Positions 52,622 through 61,789 are shown, numbered from the stretch's first letter. The stretch: DNA of 64,000 nt from Lachnospiraceae bacterium 3-1 (GCA_000403255.2 KE159592.1:314715-378714), one strand, 5' to 3'. Translations and numbers: made by a program. Notes: generated from the sequence alone by a model not told the origin.

Positions 52622-52919
52622 TATGCAAAACTAAAAAACTCAAAAATGCCAGAAACCATGGAAAGCAGCGTATTACCTATGCCTTCAATACAGGAGCGCA
52701 GCAAAGCAACAGAAATGATGGCAGATAAAATAGCAGAATTTAGGATTACATTTCTAAGCTCCTTTGGCCGTCCAGCCCCAATGCCTAACGTCTGTCCCAT
52801 AATCATAGCCTCTGCCACCGTATATAACTGCTAGAATAAGTTTCCAATCATCAACGGAAGGGCAAATGAAAAAATAATTTCCTTGGGTTTCCAGATGTCA
52901 TATTTTGAACTGAAGCCAT
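52600..52919 (-). pseudogene. MATE transporter remnant (frameshift, stop, internal deletion)
   Basis: Reading from ATG 52919 gives ASVQNMTSGNPRK, the MATE N-terminus, and then the frame is lost by a 1-base deletion. In the shifted frame the text continues FSFALPLMIGNLF, a TAG where Gln is expected, then QLYTVAEAMIMGQTLGIGAGRPKE, and after a further deletion ISVALLRS and MVSGIFEFF from the second half. Only ~100 of ~450 codons survive. It is close to the intact MATE gene at 50574-51920. Confidence 0.8.
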
Positions 52920-53093
52920 AATTTTTCTCCTACCTTTCCCAGAAACATGCAAAAATCCCAAAATAAAACTTTAAAATGTTATAATTTGGCTGAATATAGC
53001 ATGGATACGATTCTTTTGTCAAGGGCATTGGCCAGTTTATAAACTTTTAATAATTTGCCAAACCCTTGATTTTTCAATACTTTTGTCCTTTTG

Positions 53094-53120
53094 TTAGCAC
53101 TCATTTAAAAAGAGTGCTAA
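53094..53120. promoter_or_regulatory. CIRCE operator (HrcA binding site) of htpG
   Basis: Perfect match to TTAGCACTC-N9-GAGTGCTAA. It ends 7 bp upstream of the -35 box of the htpG promoter. HrcA binding here would repress htpG until heat stress. Confidence 0.92.
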
Positions 53121-53127
53121 TTTTCTA

Positions 53128-53156
53128 TTGACTTTTAAAAAAATGGGTATTACAAT
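53128..53156 (+). promoter_or_regulatory. Sigma-A promoter of htpG
   Basis: TTGACT (53128-53133), 17-bp spacer, TACAAT (53151-53156), 50 bp before the htpG start. Confidence 0.75.
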
Positions 53157-53205
53157 CTATTTCAGATTATAATTATTGAATAAAAAATAAAGGAGTGTAA
53201 TCATT

Positions 53206-55278
53206 ATGAGCAACAAGCATGGAAATCTTTCCATTAACAGCGACAATATTTTTCCTATTATAAAAAAATGGCTGTATTCCGACCACGATATCTTCTATCG
53301 TGAGCTTATCTCTAACGGATGCGACGCTATTACCAAATTAAAAAAATTAGACTTAATGGGCGAATATGAGCTCCCCCAGGATTATGAAGCAAAGATGCAG
53401 ATTATTGTCAATCCAGAAGAAAAGACATTGAAATTCATTGACAACGGTCTTGGAATGACTGGGGATGAAGTAGAAGAATATATCAACCAGATTGCATTTT
53501 CTGGCGCTACGGATTTCCTGGAAAAGTATAAAGACAAAGCCAGCGAAGAACAGATCATCGGCCATTTCGGATTAGGCTTCTACTCTGCATTTATGGTGGC
53601 AGACGAGGTCCACATTGACTCTCTTTCCTGGCAGAAAGACGCAGTACCCGTCCACTGGGAATGCGACGGCGGAACAGAATTTGACATGTCTGACGGTACA
53701 AAGGATACCGTTGGTACAGAGATTACTTTGTACCTAAACGAAGACTGTCTGGAATTTGCCAATGAATACCGGGCAAGAGAAGTAATTGAAAAATACTGCT
53801 CTTTCATGCCTACTCCCATCTTCTTGAAAAAGGAAAATGCAGAAACGGAATATGAGACTATTTTAGCAGATGAAGTAACAGAAAAAGATACTGTGGTTGA
53901 GACCATCATCGAAGAGGCAAAATTCGAAGAGCAGGAAAAAGAAGACGGAACCAAAGAACAGGTAGAGATATCTCCCCGCACAGAAAAAGCCAAAATTATT
54001 AAGCGTCCCGTGGCCTTAAACGATACCAACCCACTTTGGACCAAACACCCCAATGACTGCACCGACGAGGAATACAAGACCTTTTACCGTAAGGTATTCC
54101 AGGACTACAAGGAGCCCTTATTCTGGATTCACCTGAACATGGATTATCCATTCAATTTAAAGGGTATCCTGTATTTCCCAAAAATCAATACGGAATACGA
54201 TTCCATTGAGGGCACCATCAAATTATACAACAATCAGGTATTTATCGCTGATAATATCAAAGAAGTCATTCCTGAATTCCTCATGCTGTTAAAGGGTGTG
54301 ATAGATTGCCCCGACCTGCCTTTGAATGTATCCCGAAGCGCATTGCAAAATGACGGCTTCGTTCAGAAAATTTCTGATTACATTACCAAAAAAGTAGCGG
54401 ACAAGCTAAGCGGCATGTGTAAGACAGACAAGGAATCCTATGAAAAATACTGGGATGATATCAGCCCTTTTATCAAATTCGGCTGCTTAAAGGATGAAAA
54501 ATTCTGTGACAAAATGAATGACTACATTCTCTTTAAAAACCTGGATGATAAGTATCTTACACTTCCAGAATGCTTAAAGGTAGAGGAGCCAGAAGCTGAC
54601 CCTTCCAGCGACCCAGAAAAAACTGAAGCCTCTGGGGAGGCGGAAAACGCCACTGCTCCTGAAGAAGAAAAAGATACACGCAAGCCTGTTTATTATGTCA
54701 CTGACGTGCAACAGCAGGGACAGTATATCAACATGTTTAAGGAACAGGGCATGGATGCTGTGATTTTAGACCACAATATTGATACCTCTTTCATCACTCA
54801 GTTAGAGCGAAGAAATGAAAAAATCAAATTTGTCCGCATTGACGCAGATTTAACAGAATCCTTAAAAGAAGATGCCTCCGAGGAAGAATTAAAAGAAGCC
54901 CAAGACACCTTAACCGAAACCTTCCGCAAAGCCCTTGGAAATGAGACATTACATGTATCCGTAGAAAAGCTGAAAAATGCTGAAATCGCTTCCGTTATCA
55001 CGATTTCAGAAGAAGGCCGAAGAATGCAGGATATGATGAAAATGTATGCTATGGCAGGTATGGATCCTTCCATGTTTGGCGGCGACCAGACCCTTGTGTT
55101 AAATGTAGGAAACACACTGGTACAGTATATTCTGAACCATAAGGATTCCGAACATGTACCTATGTTCTGCGAACAGCTTTATGACCTGGCATTGTTGAGC
55201 AACCATCCATTGTCTACCGATGCCATGAGCAAATTTGTAACAAGAAGCAACCAGATCATGATGCTGCTGGCCCAATAA
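53206..55278 (+). CDS. htpG: Chaperone HtpG (bacterial Hsp90)
   Basis: ATP-dependent dimeric chaperone. 690 residues: GHKL ATPase domain with RELISNGCDAITKL, DNGLGMT and GHFGLGFYSAFMVAD; middle domain with LPLNVSRSALQND; C-terminal dimerisation domain. It is longer than the E. coli protein (624) because of two acidic, probably disordered inserts: around residues 240-262 (KEDGTKEQVE) and around 466-500 (rich in Glu, Pro, Ser). AAGGAG lies 9 bases before the ATG. Expression is under a CIRCE-linked promoter and ends at a strong terminator. Confidence 0.96.
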   Translation: MSNKHGNLSINSDNIFPIIKKWLYSDHDIFYRELISNGCDAITKLKKLDLMGEYELPQDYEAKMQIIVNPEEKTLKFIDNGLGMTGDEVEEYINQIAFSGATDFLEKYKDKASEEQIIGHFGLGFYSAFMVADEVHIDSLSWQKDAVPVHWECDGGTEFDMSDGTKDTVGTEITLYLNEDCLEFANEYRAREVIEKYCSFMPTPIFLKKENAETEYETILADEVTEKDTVVETIIEEAKFEEQEKEDGTKEQVEISPRTEKAKIIKRPVALNDTNPLWTKHPNDCTDEEYKTFYRKVFQDYKEPLFWIHLNMDYPFNLKGILYFPKINTEYDSIEGTIKLYNNQVFIADNIKEVIPEFLMLLKGVIDCPDLPLNVSRSALQNDGFVQKISDYITKKVADKLSGMCKTDKESYEKYWDDISPFIKFGCLKDEKFCDKMNDYILFKNLDDKYLTLPECLKVEEPEADPSSDPEKTEASGEAENATAPEEEKDTRKPVYYVTDVQQQGQYINMFKEQGMDAVILDHNIDTSFITQLERRNEKIKFVRIDADLTESLKEDASEEELKEAQDTLTETFRKALGNETLHVSVEKLKNAEIASVITISEEGRRMQDMMKMYAMAGMDPSMFGGDQTLVLNVGNTLVQYILNHKDSEHVPMFCEQLYDLALLSNHPLSTDAMSKFVTRSNQIMMLLAQ

Positions 55279-55303
55279 TACGAAACGAAATTTTAATTCA
55301 AAG

Positions 55304-55355
55304 AAAACCACTGTAACAGCAAATAACTGATTTTGACTGTTACAGTGGTTTTTCT
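55304..55355. terminator. Bidirectional terminator between htpG and the PrsA-like gene
   Basis: 16-bp stem AAAACCACTGTAACAG (55304-55319) / CTGTTACAGTGGTTTT (55337-55352) with T-run on the plus strand and A-run (T on minus) on the other side. The flanking genes converge. Confidence 0.88.
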
Positions 55356-55367
55356 AAAAGAACTACA

Positions 55368-56357
55368 TTACCAATTACAATATTTTTCATATACCTCAAA
55401 AAAGCTGTCTGTTTTTACTTCCTTATTGACTTCTACCTTGACTTTCTTCCAAACCTCTTCATTGAATTCAGAGGACAGCGTATCCAGAAATTCCATATAA
55501 ACATCATCAAAAGCTTCTTTTCGGCGTTTTTCCAGTATCACCGATTTATTGTCATCTGTTTTTTCCTGGTTATAATGATTGATGCATTTTAAAAAATAGT
55601 ATCCTTTTTCTGTTTTTATTCTTCTGCTGACCTGATCATTTTCCAAAGAAAAAGCTGCCTCTTCCACTTCTGGAACCACATCGTTTCTGCCAAATGTAAT
55701 GTCTATTTCTGGAGCTTCGTTATAAATATTGGCAACAGAGAGAAAATCTGCCCCCTCCTTTAACTGCTTTCCTACTTCCCTGGCTTTTTCTTTCTCTGTG
55801 ACAAAAATTTGCTGAGCTTCCATTACCCTTGCTTCATCATCACTGACTTCATCGTCCACTCCCTGGGTCAAATGAGTATATAACTTATTGGCAAGTCCAT
55901 AACGTTGATAAAGAATCTCAATATCTCCCTGCTTCACATCCATATATTCCTTCTCTGTCTCATTCAGGGATTCATAATACTCTTCTGCAGCTTCCTTTAC
56001 TTTTTCCTTCTCTTCCTTTGAGAGCTCAAGATCCTTCTCTTTTGCCAAGAAACCCATAGTCATAATCTGAGCCATTCTGGAAATGGTCAAATCCTTTACA
56101 TACTTTTCTAAATCGTTGTTTCCAAACTCATGTTTCCACAAATCAATCCCATACATGGTAGCATACATGTTCTGGTAGTTTGTCATCACAACTCTTGCTT
56201 CCGGCAACGTGCAGACCTCATTTTTGATTTTAAATACATCATTATCTGTGAAACCAGCGCTTACCATTACCTGAGTATCTCCCAATGTACATCCTGCCAG
56301 GTTCAAGGCTACTATCATGCAGACTGCCAAACACCTGTATTTTATATGTTTCTTCAT
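55368..56357 (-). CDS. Lipoprotein with PpiC/PrsA-like foldase architecture
   Basis: 329 residues. Signal peptide with lipobox NLAGC near residue 22. Mature part: SurA/PrsA-like N-terminal helices (~45-170, e.g. LTISRMAQIMTMGFLAKEKDLELS), then a parvulin-like central part (AQQIFVTEKEKAREVGKQLKEGADF, and later GYYFLKCINHY), and a C-terminal helix. PrsA proteins help fold exported proteins outside the membrane; the parvulin signature is weak, so catalytic isomerase activity is doubtful. Start: ATG 56357; GTG 56369 is possible. It follows the flavoprotein gene by 15 bp. Confidence 0.75.
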   Translation of the reverse strand: MKKHIKYRCLAVCMIVALNLAGCTLGDTQVMVSAGFTDNDVFKIKNEVCTLPEARVVMTNYQNMYATMYGIDLWKHEFGNNDLEKYVKDLTISRMAQIMTMGFLAKEKDLELSKEEKEKVKEAAEEYYESLNETEKEYMDVKQGDIEILYQRYGLANKLYTHLTQGVDDEVSDDEARVMEAQQIFVTEKEKAREVGKQLKEGADFLSVANIYNEAPEIDITFGRNDVVPEVEEAAFSLENDQVSRRIKTEKGYYFLKCINHYNQEKTDDNKSVILEKRRKEAFDDVYMEFLDTLSSEFNEEVWKKVKVEVNKEVKTDSFFEVYEKYCNW

Positions 56358-56372
56358 TCGTACTCTCACCTG

Positions 56373-57770
56373 TTAATTCATTTTATTTAAAATACTGCGC
56401 GCCACACAAAGCCCATTGGCGGACGCCTGCTGAAGACCCCTTGTCACTGATGCACCATCCCCGATGGCCCTAAGACCTGCAACATTTGTTTCAAATTCTT
56501 TATTTACCACCACTTTGTTGGAATAAAATTTCACCTCTACCCCATAAAGCAGTGTCTCATCACTGGCGATTCCCGGCGTCACTTTATCCAACGCCAAAAT
56601 CATTTCCTCAATATCTACCATAATACGGTGGGGAAATACCAATGACAAATCCCCTGGCACTGCATCCTTCAAGGTGGGAATCAGGTTATTTCTGCAAAGC
56701 CTCTCCTCCGTCGTCCTTCTTCCCCGACGAAAATCTCCAAAGGTCTGTACCAGAATTCTGCCATCACAAAGCATATTGGACAATTGAGCAATTTGTTTGC
56801 CATATTCGATGGGCGTCTTAAAAGGTTTGGTAAAATTTTTAGAAACCAACAGTGCAAAATTCGTATTACATGTTTTCAGATCACTGGATTTATATGCATG
56901 ACCGTTGACTACTGCAAGGCCGTCATCATAATACTCTGTGGCCACTTCCCCAGATGGATTGGTACAAAAAGTTCTCACTTTATCATCAAAGGTAGGCGTA
57001 TGGTAGATCAGCTTAGCCTCATAAAGATTCTGATTCAAAAACTCCATGACCTCATCCCTGACCTCCACCCGAACACCAATATCCACTGTTCCGACTTTTG
57101 TGTCAATCTTCTGCTCCTTACACACGTGGCTAAACCAGTCTGCCCCTTCCCTGCCAATGGCACAGACAATCTCAGTTCCGTAAAATCTTTCGCCCTGATC
57201 AGTAACCACACCCTTGGCCCGGCCATCTTCCACGATGATATTTTCCACCATGGTCTTAAACTTCATTTCTATGCCCTGCTCTAGCAAATGCTCCTGCAGC
57301 CGCATATAAATCTTATATCCCTCTTCAGTGCCCAGATGTCGTATGGGACATTCCACCAATTTCAGGTTAGCATTGATTGCTTTTCTGCGGATTTCCCGAA
57401 TTTCTTTTTCCTTTCCCACACCATACACACTGGTATCTGCACCAAATTTTAAGTAAATATCATCTGACTCCTGAATCAATTCCTCCGCTTTTTCATAGCC
57501 CAAAATTTCCGGAAGATTACCGCCCACGTCCGGGGAAAGAGATAATTTTCCATCAGAAAAGGCTCCTGCTCCTGCAAATCCGGTTGTAATCGAGCAGGGC
57601 TGGCATCCTACGCAAACCTTTGTCTTTCGCTTTGGACATTGACGCTCTTCAATTCTTCTTCCCTTCTCTAACATTAAAACTTTAAGTTCCGGCTTTTGAT
57701 GGATCAATTCATAGGCGCAAAAAATACCAGATGGCCCTGCTCCTACAATAATCACGTCATAGTTACTCAT
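56373..57770 (-). CDS. FAD-dependent oxidoreductase (uncharacterised dehydrogenase family)
   Basis: 465 residues. Rossmann motif VIIVGAGPSGIFCAYEL at the N-terminus and a second flavin segment IGDGASVTRGLQQASANG at the C-terminus. A cysteine-rich stretch CPKRKTKVCVGCQPC (residues ~44-58) follows the first motif and GFAGAGAFSDGKL is a family hallmark of the COG2509-type flavoproteins. The reaction is not known. It is the second gene after a small acidic protein and precedes the PrsA-like gene. Confidence 0.85.
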   Translation of the reverse strand: MSNYDVIIVGAGPSGIFCAYELIHQKPELKVLMLEKGRRIEERQCPKRKTKVCVGCQPCSITTGFAGAGAFSDGKLSLSPDVGGNLPEILGYEKAEELIQESDDIYLKFGADTSVYGVGKEKEIREIRRKAINANLKLVECPIRHLGTEEGYKIYMRLQEHLLEQGIEMKFKTMVENIIVEDGRAKGVVTDQGERFYGTEIVCAIGREGADWFSHVCKEQKIDTKVGTVDIGVRVEVRDEVMEFLNQNLYEAKLIYHTPTFDDKVRTFCTNPSGEVATEYYDDGLAVVNGHAYKSSDLKTCNTNFALLVSKNFTKPFKTPIEYGKQIAQLSNMLCDGRILVQTFGDFRRGRRTTEERLCRNNLIPTLKDAVPGDLSLVFPHRIMVDIEEMILALDKVTPGIASDETLLYGVEVKFYSNKVVVNKEFETNVAGLRAIGDGASVTRGLQQASANGLCVARSILNKMN

Positions 57771-57791
57771 ACATTTTCTCCTGTTCTTTGT

Positions 57792-58055
57792 TTACGCCTC
57801 TACCACAAGAAATCTTCCATCTGGCAGCGAGAAAACTTCAGACGCCTCTTCCAAGTCCTCATTGCTCATCTGTGCAATATCTGCGCCCTCCTCCTCAAAA
57901 TATTCCCTGACTTCCTGAATATTCTTGCATACTACGGCCATACAATCTTCCAAAAACTCCTCTGCTTCTTCAAGATTCTTGGCTACCTTTTCATCAAACA
58001 ACTGCAATTGATGTTTCAAAAAATATTCCAGACAAATTTCATCATACTCACTCAT
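57792..58055 (-). CDS. Small acidic hypothetical protein
   Basis: 87 residues, very acidic, mostly helical (YDEICLEYFLKHQLQLFDEKVA, then EEAEEFLEDCMAVV), ending in a short beta pair SLPDGRFLVVEA. No membrane segment or known motif. GGAGGG precedes the ATG. It lies between maf and the flavoprotein gene (21-bp gap) and may be co-transcribed with the latter. I do not recognise the family. Confidence 0.7.
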   Translation of the reverse strand: MSEYDEICLEYFLKHQLQLFDEKVAKNLEEAEEFLEDCMAVVCKNIQEVREYFEEEGADIAQMSNEDLEEASEVFSLPDGRFLVVEA

Positions 58056-58096
58056 ATTATTCCCTCCTTTTCATTGATTCTATGATAGTATGATTC

Positions 58097-58744
58097 TTAT
58101 AAAATTTCAATGCCTGATTTTTCCAATTTTTGATAAACTGCGCCCAAAGGAAGCCCAACCACATTGGGATAGTCTCCTACAATTTTTTCAATATAGATGG
58201 CGCCCTTTCCCTGAATTCCGTAAGCCCCTGCTTTATCCATGGGTTCTCCCGTATTGACATAAGCCTGGATTTGCTCTTCTGTCATGGGATACATGGTAAC
58301 CTTTGTTTCTTCATAAAAAGATAAACTCTTTGTTTCTTTTCCATTGTCTAGTACAATCATAGTCACTCCAGTAAAGACGCTATGGGTATTTCCAGACAGC
58401 ATCTTAAGCATACGGCTGGCATCCTCCCTGCCTGTTGGCTTTCCAAGAATCCGGCCTTGAAAAGCTACCACCGTATCTGCTCCCAGAACCACCACGCCTT
58501 TATCTGCCTGTTTTTGTTCCAAAGCATTTTCTTTCCCCTGGACGAAATATGTGTCTGACAAAAGAATATTTTCTGCCACCTCTCTGGCTTTCTGGCCTGA
58601 CAGCTCAAGTACCGTCTCTTCTGGTTCGATACTGGTAATAATCTCCTCGCCCGTTGCTGGAATAATTTCAAACTCTGCTCCAATCTGGGCCAACAATTTC
58701 TTTCTTCTGGGAGATGCAGAAGCTAAAATTAATTGATATTTCAT
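58097..58744 (-). CDS. maf: Maf-family nucleoside triphosphate pyrophosphatase
   Basis: Hydrolyses non-canonical or pyrimidine nucleoside triphosphates to monophosphates (house-cleaning); also linked to septum control in Bacillus. 215 residues with ILASASPRRKKLL at the N-terminus, GADTVVAFQGRILGKP, and the catalytic Asp region DKAGAYGIQGKGA with GDYPNVVGLPL at the end. ATG 58744 follows GAGG; the TTG at 58756 is an alternative that overlaps the upstream stop. Confidence 0.94.
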   Translation of the reverse strand: MKYQLILASASPRRKKLLAQIGAEFEIIPATGEEIITSIEPEETVLELSGQKAREVAENILLSDTYFVQGKENALEQKQADKGVVVLGADTVVAFQGRILGKPTGREDASRMLKMLSGNTHSVFTGVTMIVLDNGKETKSLSFYEETKVTMYPMTEEQIQAYVNTGEPMDKAGAYGIQGKGAIYIEKIVGDYPNVVGLPLGAVYQKLEKSGIEIL

Positions 58745-58752
58745 TGGAATCC

Positions 58753-59676
58753 TCAAAACCTCTCAATGGTGTGTGGTCTTTGTTTTTCCCCTGCTTGTCT
58801 CCAGCTATATTTTATCAGGGAATAGCTTGCCCAGATTGCAAGAATATATCCCACAACCAGATCCTTGGCAACACCCATCGCTAATTCCGTCTCCTTCATC
58901 AGCTCAGGAATCCAGCTAAATGCATCCCAGATAGAGGATACAAACAAGCTTCCCATTTCCTTATAAATGGTAATGGCCAATGACACAAACTCAGCTCCTG
59001 CAATCATCAAAAAAGAAAGCAATACGCAAATAACAATTCCCCCTTTTGACAATTTTTTTCCTAACAATTCATACCCCTTCATTCCGCCAAATACAATGAC
59101 ATACCCTGCAATTCCAGCAATAAATCCAATTTGTCCCAGAAAAACCCATAGGACGGACCCAAGCAAAACCCCCGCAACTGCTCCGATGATACCAAGAAGA
59201 ACATTCTCTTTTTTCTCTGCTCTTCCACTTGACAGCTGCATTTCGCAGTCGTGACAAAGCAATGCAGGCACTCTGTCTACTGTCATCCTAGATACCGACC
59301 GCACCTTTCCGCAAGAAGCACAGCAATTATGTAACCCATATTCCTCACATTTTCTGCTCAGTTCCGATATCACAAGGGTTAAATTCTCCTTATCCTCCTG
59401 TTCCCGTGACGCCACATAGACGGAAATCAGCTCCCTTCCATTGTGTCCAGCATAAGCCACAAAGGAATGACGCTGCTGCAATGTCTGAAGATATTCCAGA
59501 AACTGGCTCTTCCCACTACTGTTTTCCCCATCTGCATAAAGCTGTATCTGGAACTGGTTCTCTGTCAGCATTGGCACAATCAGAAATTCTATACTGCCAT
59601 ATCTTCCATGCATCACATTTTGTGCCCTTTCAAATACAAAACCATCAGGCGCTACATATTCCATTTGTACATTCAT
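58753..59676 (-). CDS. Membrane protein with cysteine zinc-ribbon and soluble N-domain, unknown function
   Basis: 307 residues. Residues 1-~110 are soluble. A Cys4-type motif CCASCGK ... CHDC follows (~118-148), likely a zinc ribbon. From ~165 there are four to five hydrophobic segments (LGIIGAVAGVLLGSVLWVF, then AGIAGYVIVFGG and others). The pattern recalls membrane proteins with an N-terminal zinc ribbon common in Lachnospiraceae, none with assigned function. ATG 59676 is preceded by AAAGGAGG, deciding it against a 49-residue extension. The stop lies 8 bp before maf, so the pair is probably one transcript. Confidence 0.75.
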   Translation of the reverse strand: MNVQMEYVAPDGFVFERAQNVMHGRYGSIEFLIVPMLTENQFQIQLYADGENSSGKSQFLEYLQTLQQRHSFVAYAGHNGRELISVYVASREQEDKENLTLVISELSRKCEEYGLHNCCASCGKVRSVSRMTVDRVPALLCHDCEMQLSSGRAEKKENVLLGIIGAVAGVLLGSVLWVFLGQIGFIAGIAGYVIVFGGMKGYELLGKKLSKGGIVICVLLSFLMIAGAEFVSLAITIYKEMGSLFVSSIWDAFSWIPELMKETELAMGVAKDLVVGYILAIWASYSLIKYSWRQAGEKQRPHTIERF

Positions 59677-59757
59677 CTCTTGTTTCCTCCTTTGAGTTAA
59701 GCTTTTTTTATTATACTGTATTTCCTGAAAAAATACAATCCAGATAATCTCAGCCAT

Positions 59758-59812
59758 GTAAAAAGCCAGGTGCAAAACAATGAAAAGATTGTTTGCATCT
59801 GGCTTTTTACAT
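59758..59812. terminator. Bidirectional terminator after the PTS gene
   Basis: Nearly perfect stem of ~20 bp from AAAAAGCCAGGTGCAAA to TTTGCATCTGGCTTTTT around GAAAAG, with T-runs on both strands. It lies 41 bp past the PTS stop. Confidence 0.85.
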
Positions 59813-59853
59813 TGACCATGCATATGTACAACTAACAGGAAATCTGCCTTCGT

Positions 59854-61263
59854 TTATTCGTTTTTCACCAAACGGAGCAATTCCGTTCCTGCCTGAATAT
59901 TTCCGTCAGCCAACACATTCATCTTACTATAATCATCTGAATTGCAGACAACCATAGGCGTAACAAGGGGATAGCCTGCCGACTGGATTCCTTCCATATC
60001 AAATTCCAGAAGTACATCGCCCTTTTTAACCACATCGCCTTCTGCAACCTTACAATCGAAAAATTTTCCTTCCAATTGAACAGTATCCATACCTACATGA
60101 ACCAAAATTTCCACATCCCCAGGGTCGGCAAGCCCTACAGCATGCCTGGTACTTGGAATTGTTCTGATTATCCCATCACAAGGAGCCAAAACCCTGCCTG
60201 AAACCGGAATGATGGCAATCCCCTGTCCCAGAACACCTTTGCTGAATACCTCGTCTTCCACCTGTTCCAAAGGAATAACTTTACCAGAAAGTGCAGAATA
60301 CAAGACAATTTCCTGACCTTCCACAGATGATGCGCTTGCAGGCACATCAGAAACAGATATTTTTTTAGATGCAGCGGCAGACGCAGAGGATTCTTCCGGT
60401 GCATCCTTATATCCAATGGTATAAGTCAAAGCAAAGGATACCGCCATTGCAACAGCATTCACAAACAAATAAATAGGCAGTTGGTTATTCAGATACAGCA
60501 ATGTTCCAGGAATACCAGTCAGCGCCATACCAGTAGCTTTCAATCCAAGGATAGATGCTAAAAAGCCTCCAACACCGCCGCCAATCATCGACATGATAAA
60601 AGGCTTCCCAAGCCGCAGCGTCACACCAAATACCGCTGGTTCCGTAATTCCCAGTGTTGCTGAAAAAGCGGACGGATAAGCAATCTGTTTCATCTTCGCA
60701 TTCCTACTCTTTATTGCCACAGCCAGCACCGCTCCTGCCTGTGCCATATTACCACAAGTGCCGATAGGGTTAAGCATATTCCAGCCAGTCTGGGATAACA
60801 TGCTAATTTCAAGAAAATTCAAAATATGATGGATACCAAAGATACCCAATAACTGTCCAAAACATCCATAAATCAAGCCGCCGATTCCCAAAGGCAGAAC
60901 TAACAGCTTTTCTACTACCGCCAGCACCACTAACTCAGCCTGGTGGAAAATCGGACCAATCACAAAAAGAGCCAATAAACTGCTGGACAGCAAAATCAAA
61001 AAAGGCGTGATAATCAAATCCACAGAGTCCGGTATCTTCTTTTTCAGGAATTTTTCAATCTTACTTCCTACTATACCAGTGATAAAAGCAGGAAGAACAG
61101 AACCCTGATAGCCTACAACTGGAATGAATCCGAAAAAGTACAATGGAGATGCCGTTTGTTGGCCAACCTCATATGCATTTGGCAAAGCAGGATTTACCAG
61201 CATCAGCCCAATGACAATTCCGATAACTGGATTTCGCCAAAAATACGGAATGTGGACCAGCAC
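59854..61263 (-). CDS. Sucrose-type PTS EIIBCA, C-terminal part (most of IIC and IIA), separated by a frameshift
   Basis: The frame reads from within the IIC membrane domain (NPVIGIVIGLML, PNAYEV, then about seven further helices) to a complete CRR-type IIA domain: GRVLAPCDGIIRTI, RHAVGL and the phospho-His region EILVHVGMDTV, ending in LLRLVKNE. No ribosome site precedes the nominal ATG at 61263, because the true reading frame enters from the upstream ORF. Adding one G at about 61235 would join both ORFs into a ~638-residue EIIBCA. IIA may also phosphorylate other EIIs if translated. Sucrose specificity is inferred from the GH32 gene next to it. Confidence 0.85.
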   Translation of the reverse strand: MLVHIPYFWRNPVIGIVIGLMLVNPALPNAYEVGQQTASPLYFFGFIPVVGYQGSVLPAFITGIVGSKIEKFLKKKIPDSVDLIITPFLILLSSSLLALFVIGPIFHQAELVVLAVVEKLLVLPLGIGGLIYGCFGQLLGIFGIHHILNFLEISMLSQTGWNMLNPIGTCGNMAQAGAVLAVAIKSRNAKMKQIAYPSAFSATLGITEPAVFGVTLRLGKPFIMSMIGGGVGGFLASILGLKATGMALTGIPGTLLYLNNQLPIYLFVNAVAMAVSFALTYTIGYKDAPEESSASAAASKKISVSDVPASASSVEGQEIVLYSALSGKVIPLEQVEDEVFSKGVLGQGIAIIPVSGRVLAPCDGIIRTIPSTRHAVGLADPGDVEILVHVGMDTVQLEGKFFDCKVAEGDVVKKGDVLLEFDMEGIQSAGYPLVTPMVVCNSDDYSKMNVLADGNIQAGTELLRLVKNE

Positions 61264-61769
61264 ACCAATGCAGGTAGGAAAGAGAATGCTGTATCCGTCA
61301 GCACCTGGGTAAAAAGAATCAAATTATTGGGAAGGCTATCAGAAGACATGCCAAACATGGATAAAAATGCCTCCTGGGTCAAAAGGCCCCGCAATCCCAT
61401 AAATAGACCAGTAGCAACCAGAACCGGAATGATAGGAACAAACACATCTCCAAACATTCTGACTGCCCGTTGGAAAGCGCTGCCTTCTTTCTTAACAGGA
61501 GCAGCATTCGCTGTCACGCTGCTACCCAGAATGGACTGGACCTCATCATAAATCTTGTTGACCAGTCCCGTACCAAAAATAATCTGATACTGGCCGGAGT
61601 TAAAAAAACTTCCCTTGACTTTATCAAGGTCTTCTACCGCCTTCATGTTAATTTTTTCCTTGTCTGCCGTGATGATGCGCAGCCTTGTGGCACAGTGGGC
61701 AACCGACTGTATATTTCCTTTTCCACCTACCAATTCGATTACCTTTTCCGCAATTTCTCGGTTTTCCAT
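61203..61769 (-). CDS. scrA: Sucrose-type PTS EIIBCA, N-terminal part (IIB and start of IIC), frameshifted
   Basis: Residues 1-~90 are a IIB domain with the phosphorylated Cys in HCATRLRI and VKGSFFNSGQYQIIFGTG, the pattern of sucrose/trehalose-family IIB. The first IIC helices follow (FGDVFVPIIPVLVATGLFMG and others). At VCWSTFRIFG the frame shifts: the expected NPVIGIV appears one frame over and the present frame ends soon after. A single-base loss (GGCGAAAT where GGCGGAAAT is expected, ~61235) explains it. As it stands the permease would be inactive unless the shift is a sequencing error or is bypassed. Confidence 0.88.
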   Translation of the reverse strand: MENREIAEKVIELVGGKGNIQSVAHCATRLRIITADKEKINMKAVEDLDKVKGSFFNSGQYQIIFGTGLVNKIYDEVQSILGSSVTANAAPVKKEGSAFQRAVRMFGDVFVPIIPVLVATGLFMGLRGLLTQEAFLSMFGMSSDSLPNNLILFTQVLTDTAFSFLPALVCWSTFRIFGEIQLSELSLG

Positions 61770-61789
61770 AGTCTTTCTTCCTTTCCTTT

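Noticed and set aside
53580..54077. 165-codon minus-strand frame inside htpG
   Set aside because: Ser-rich shadow of the conserved htpG reading frame.
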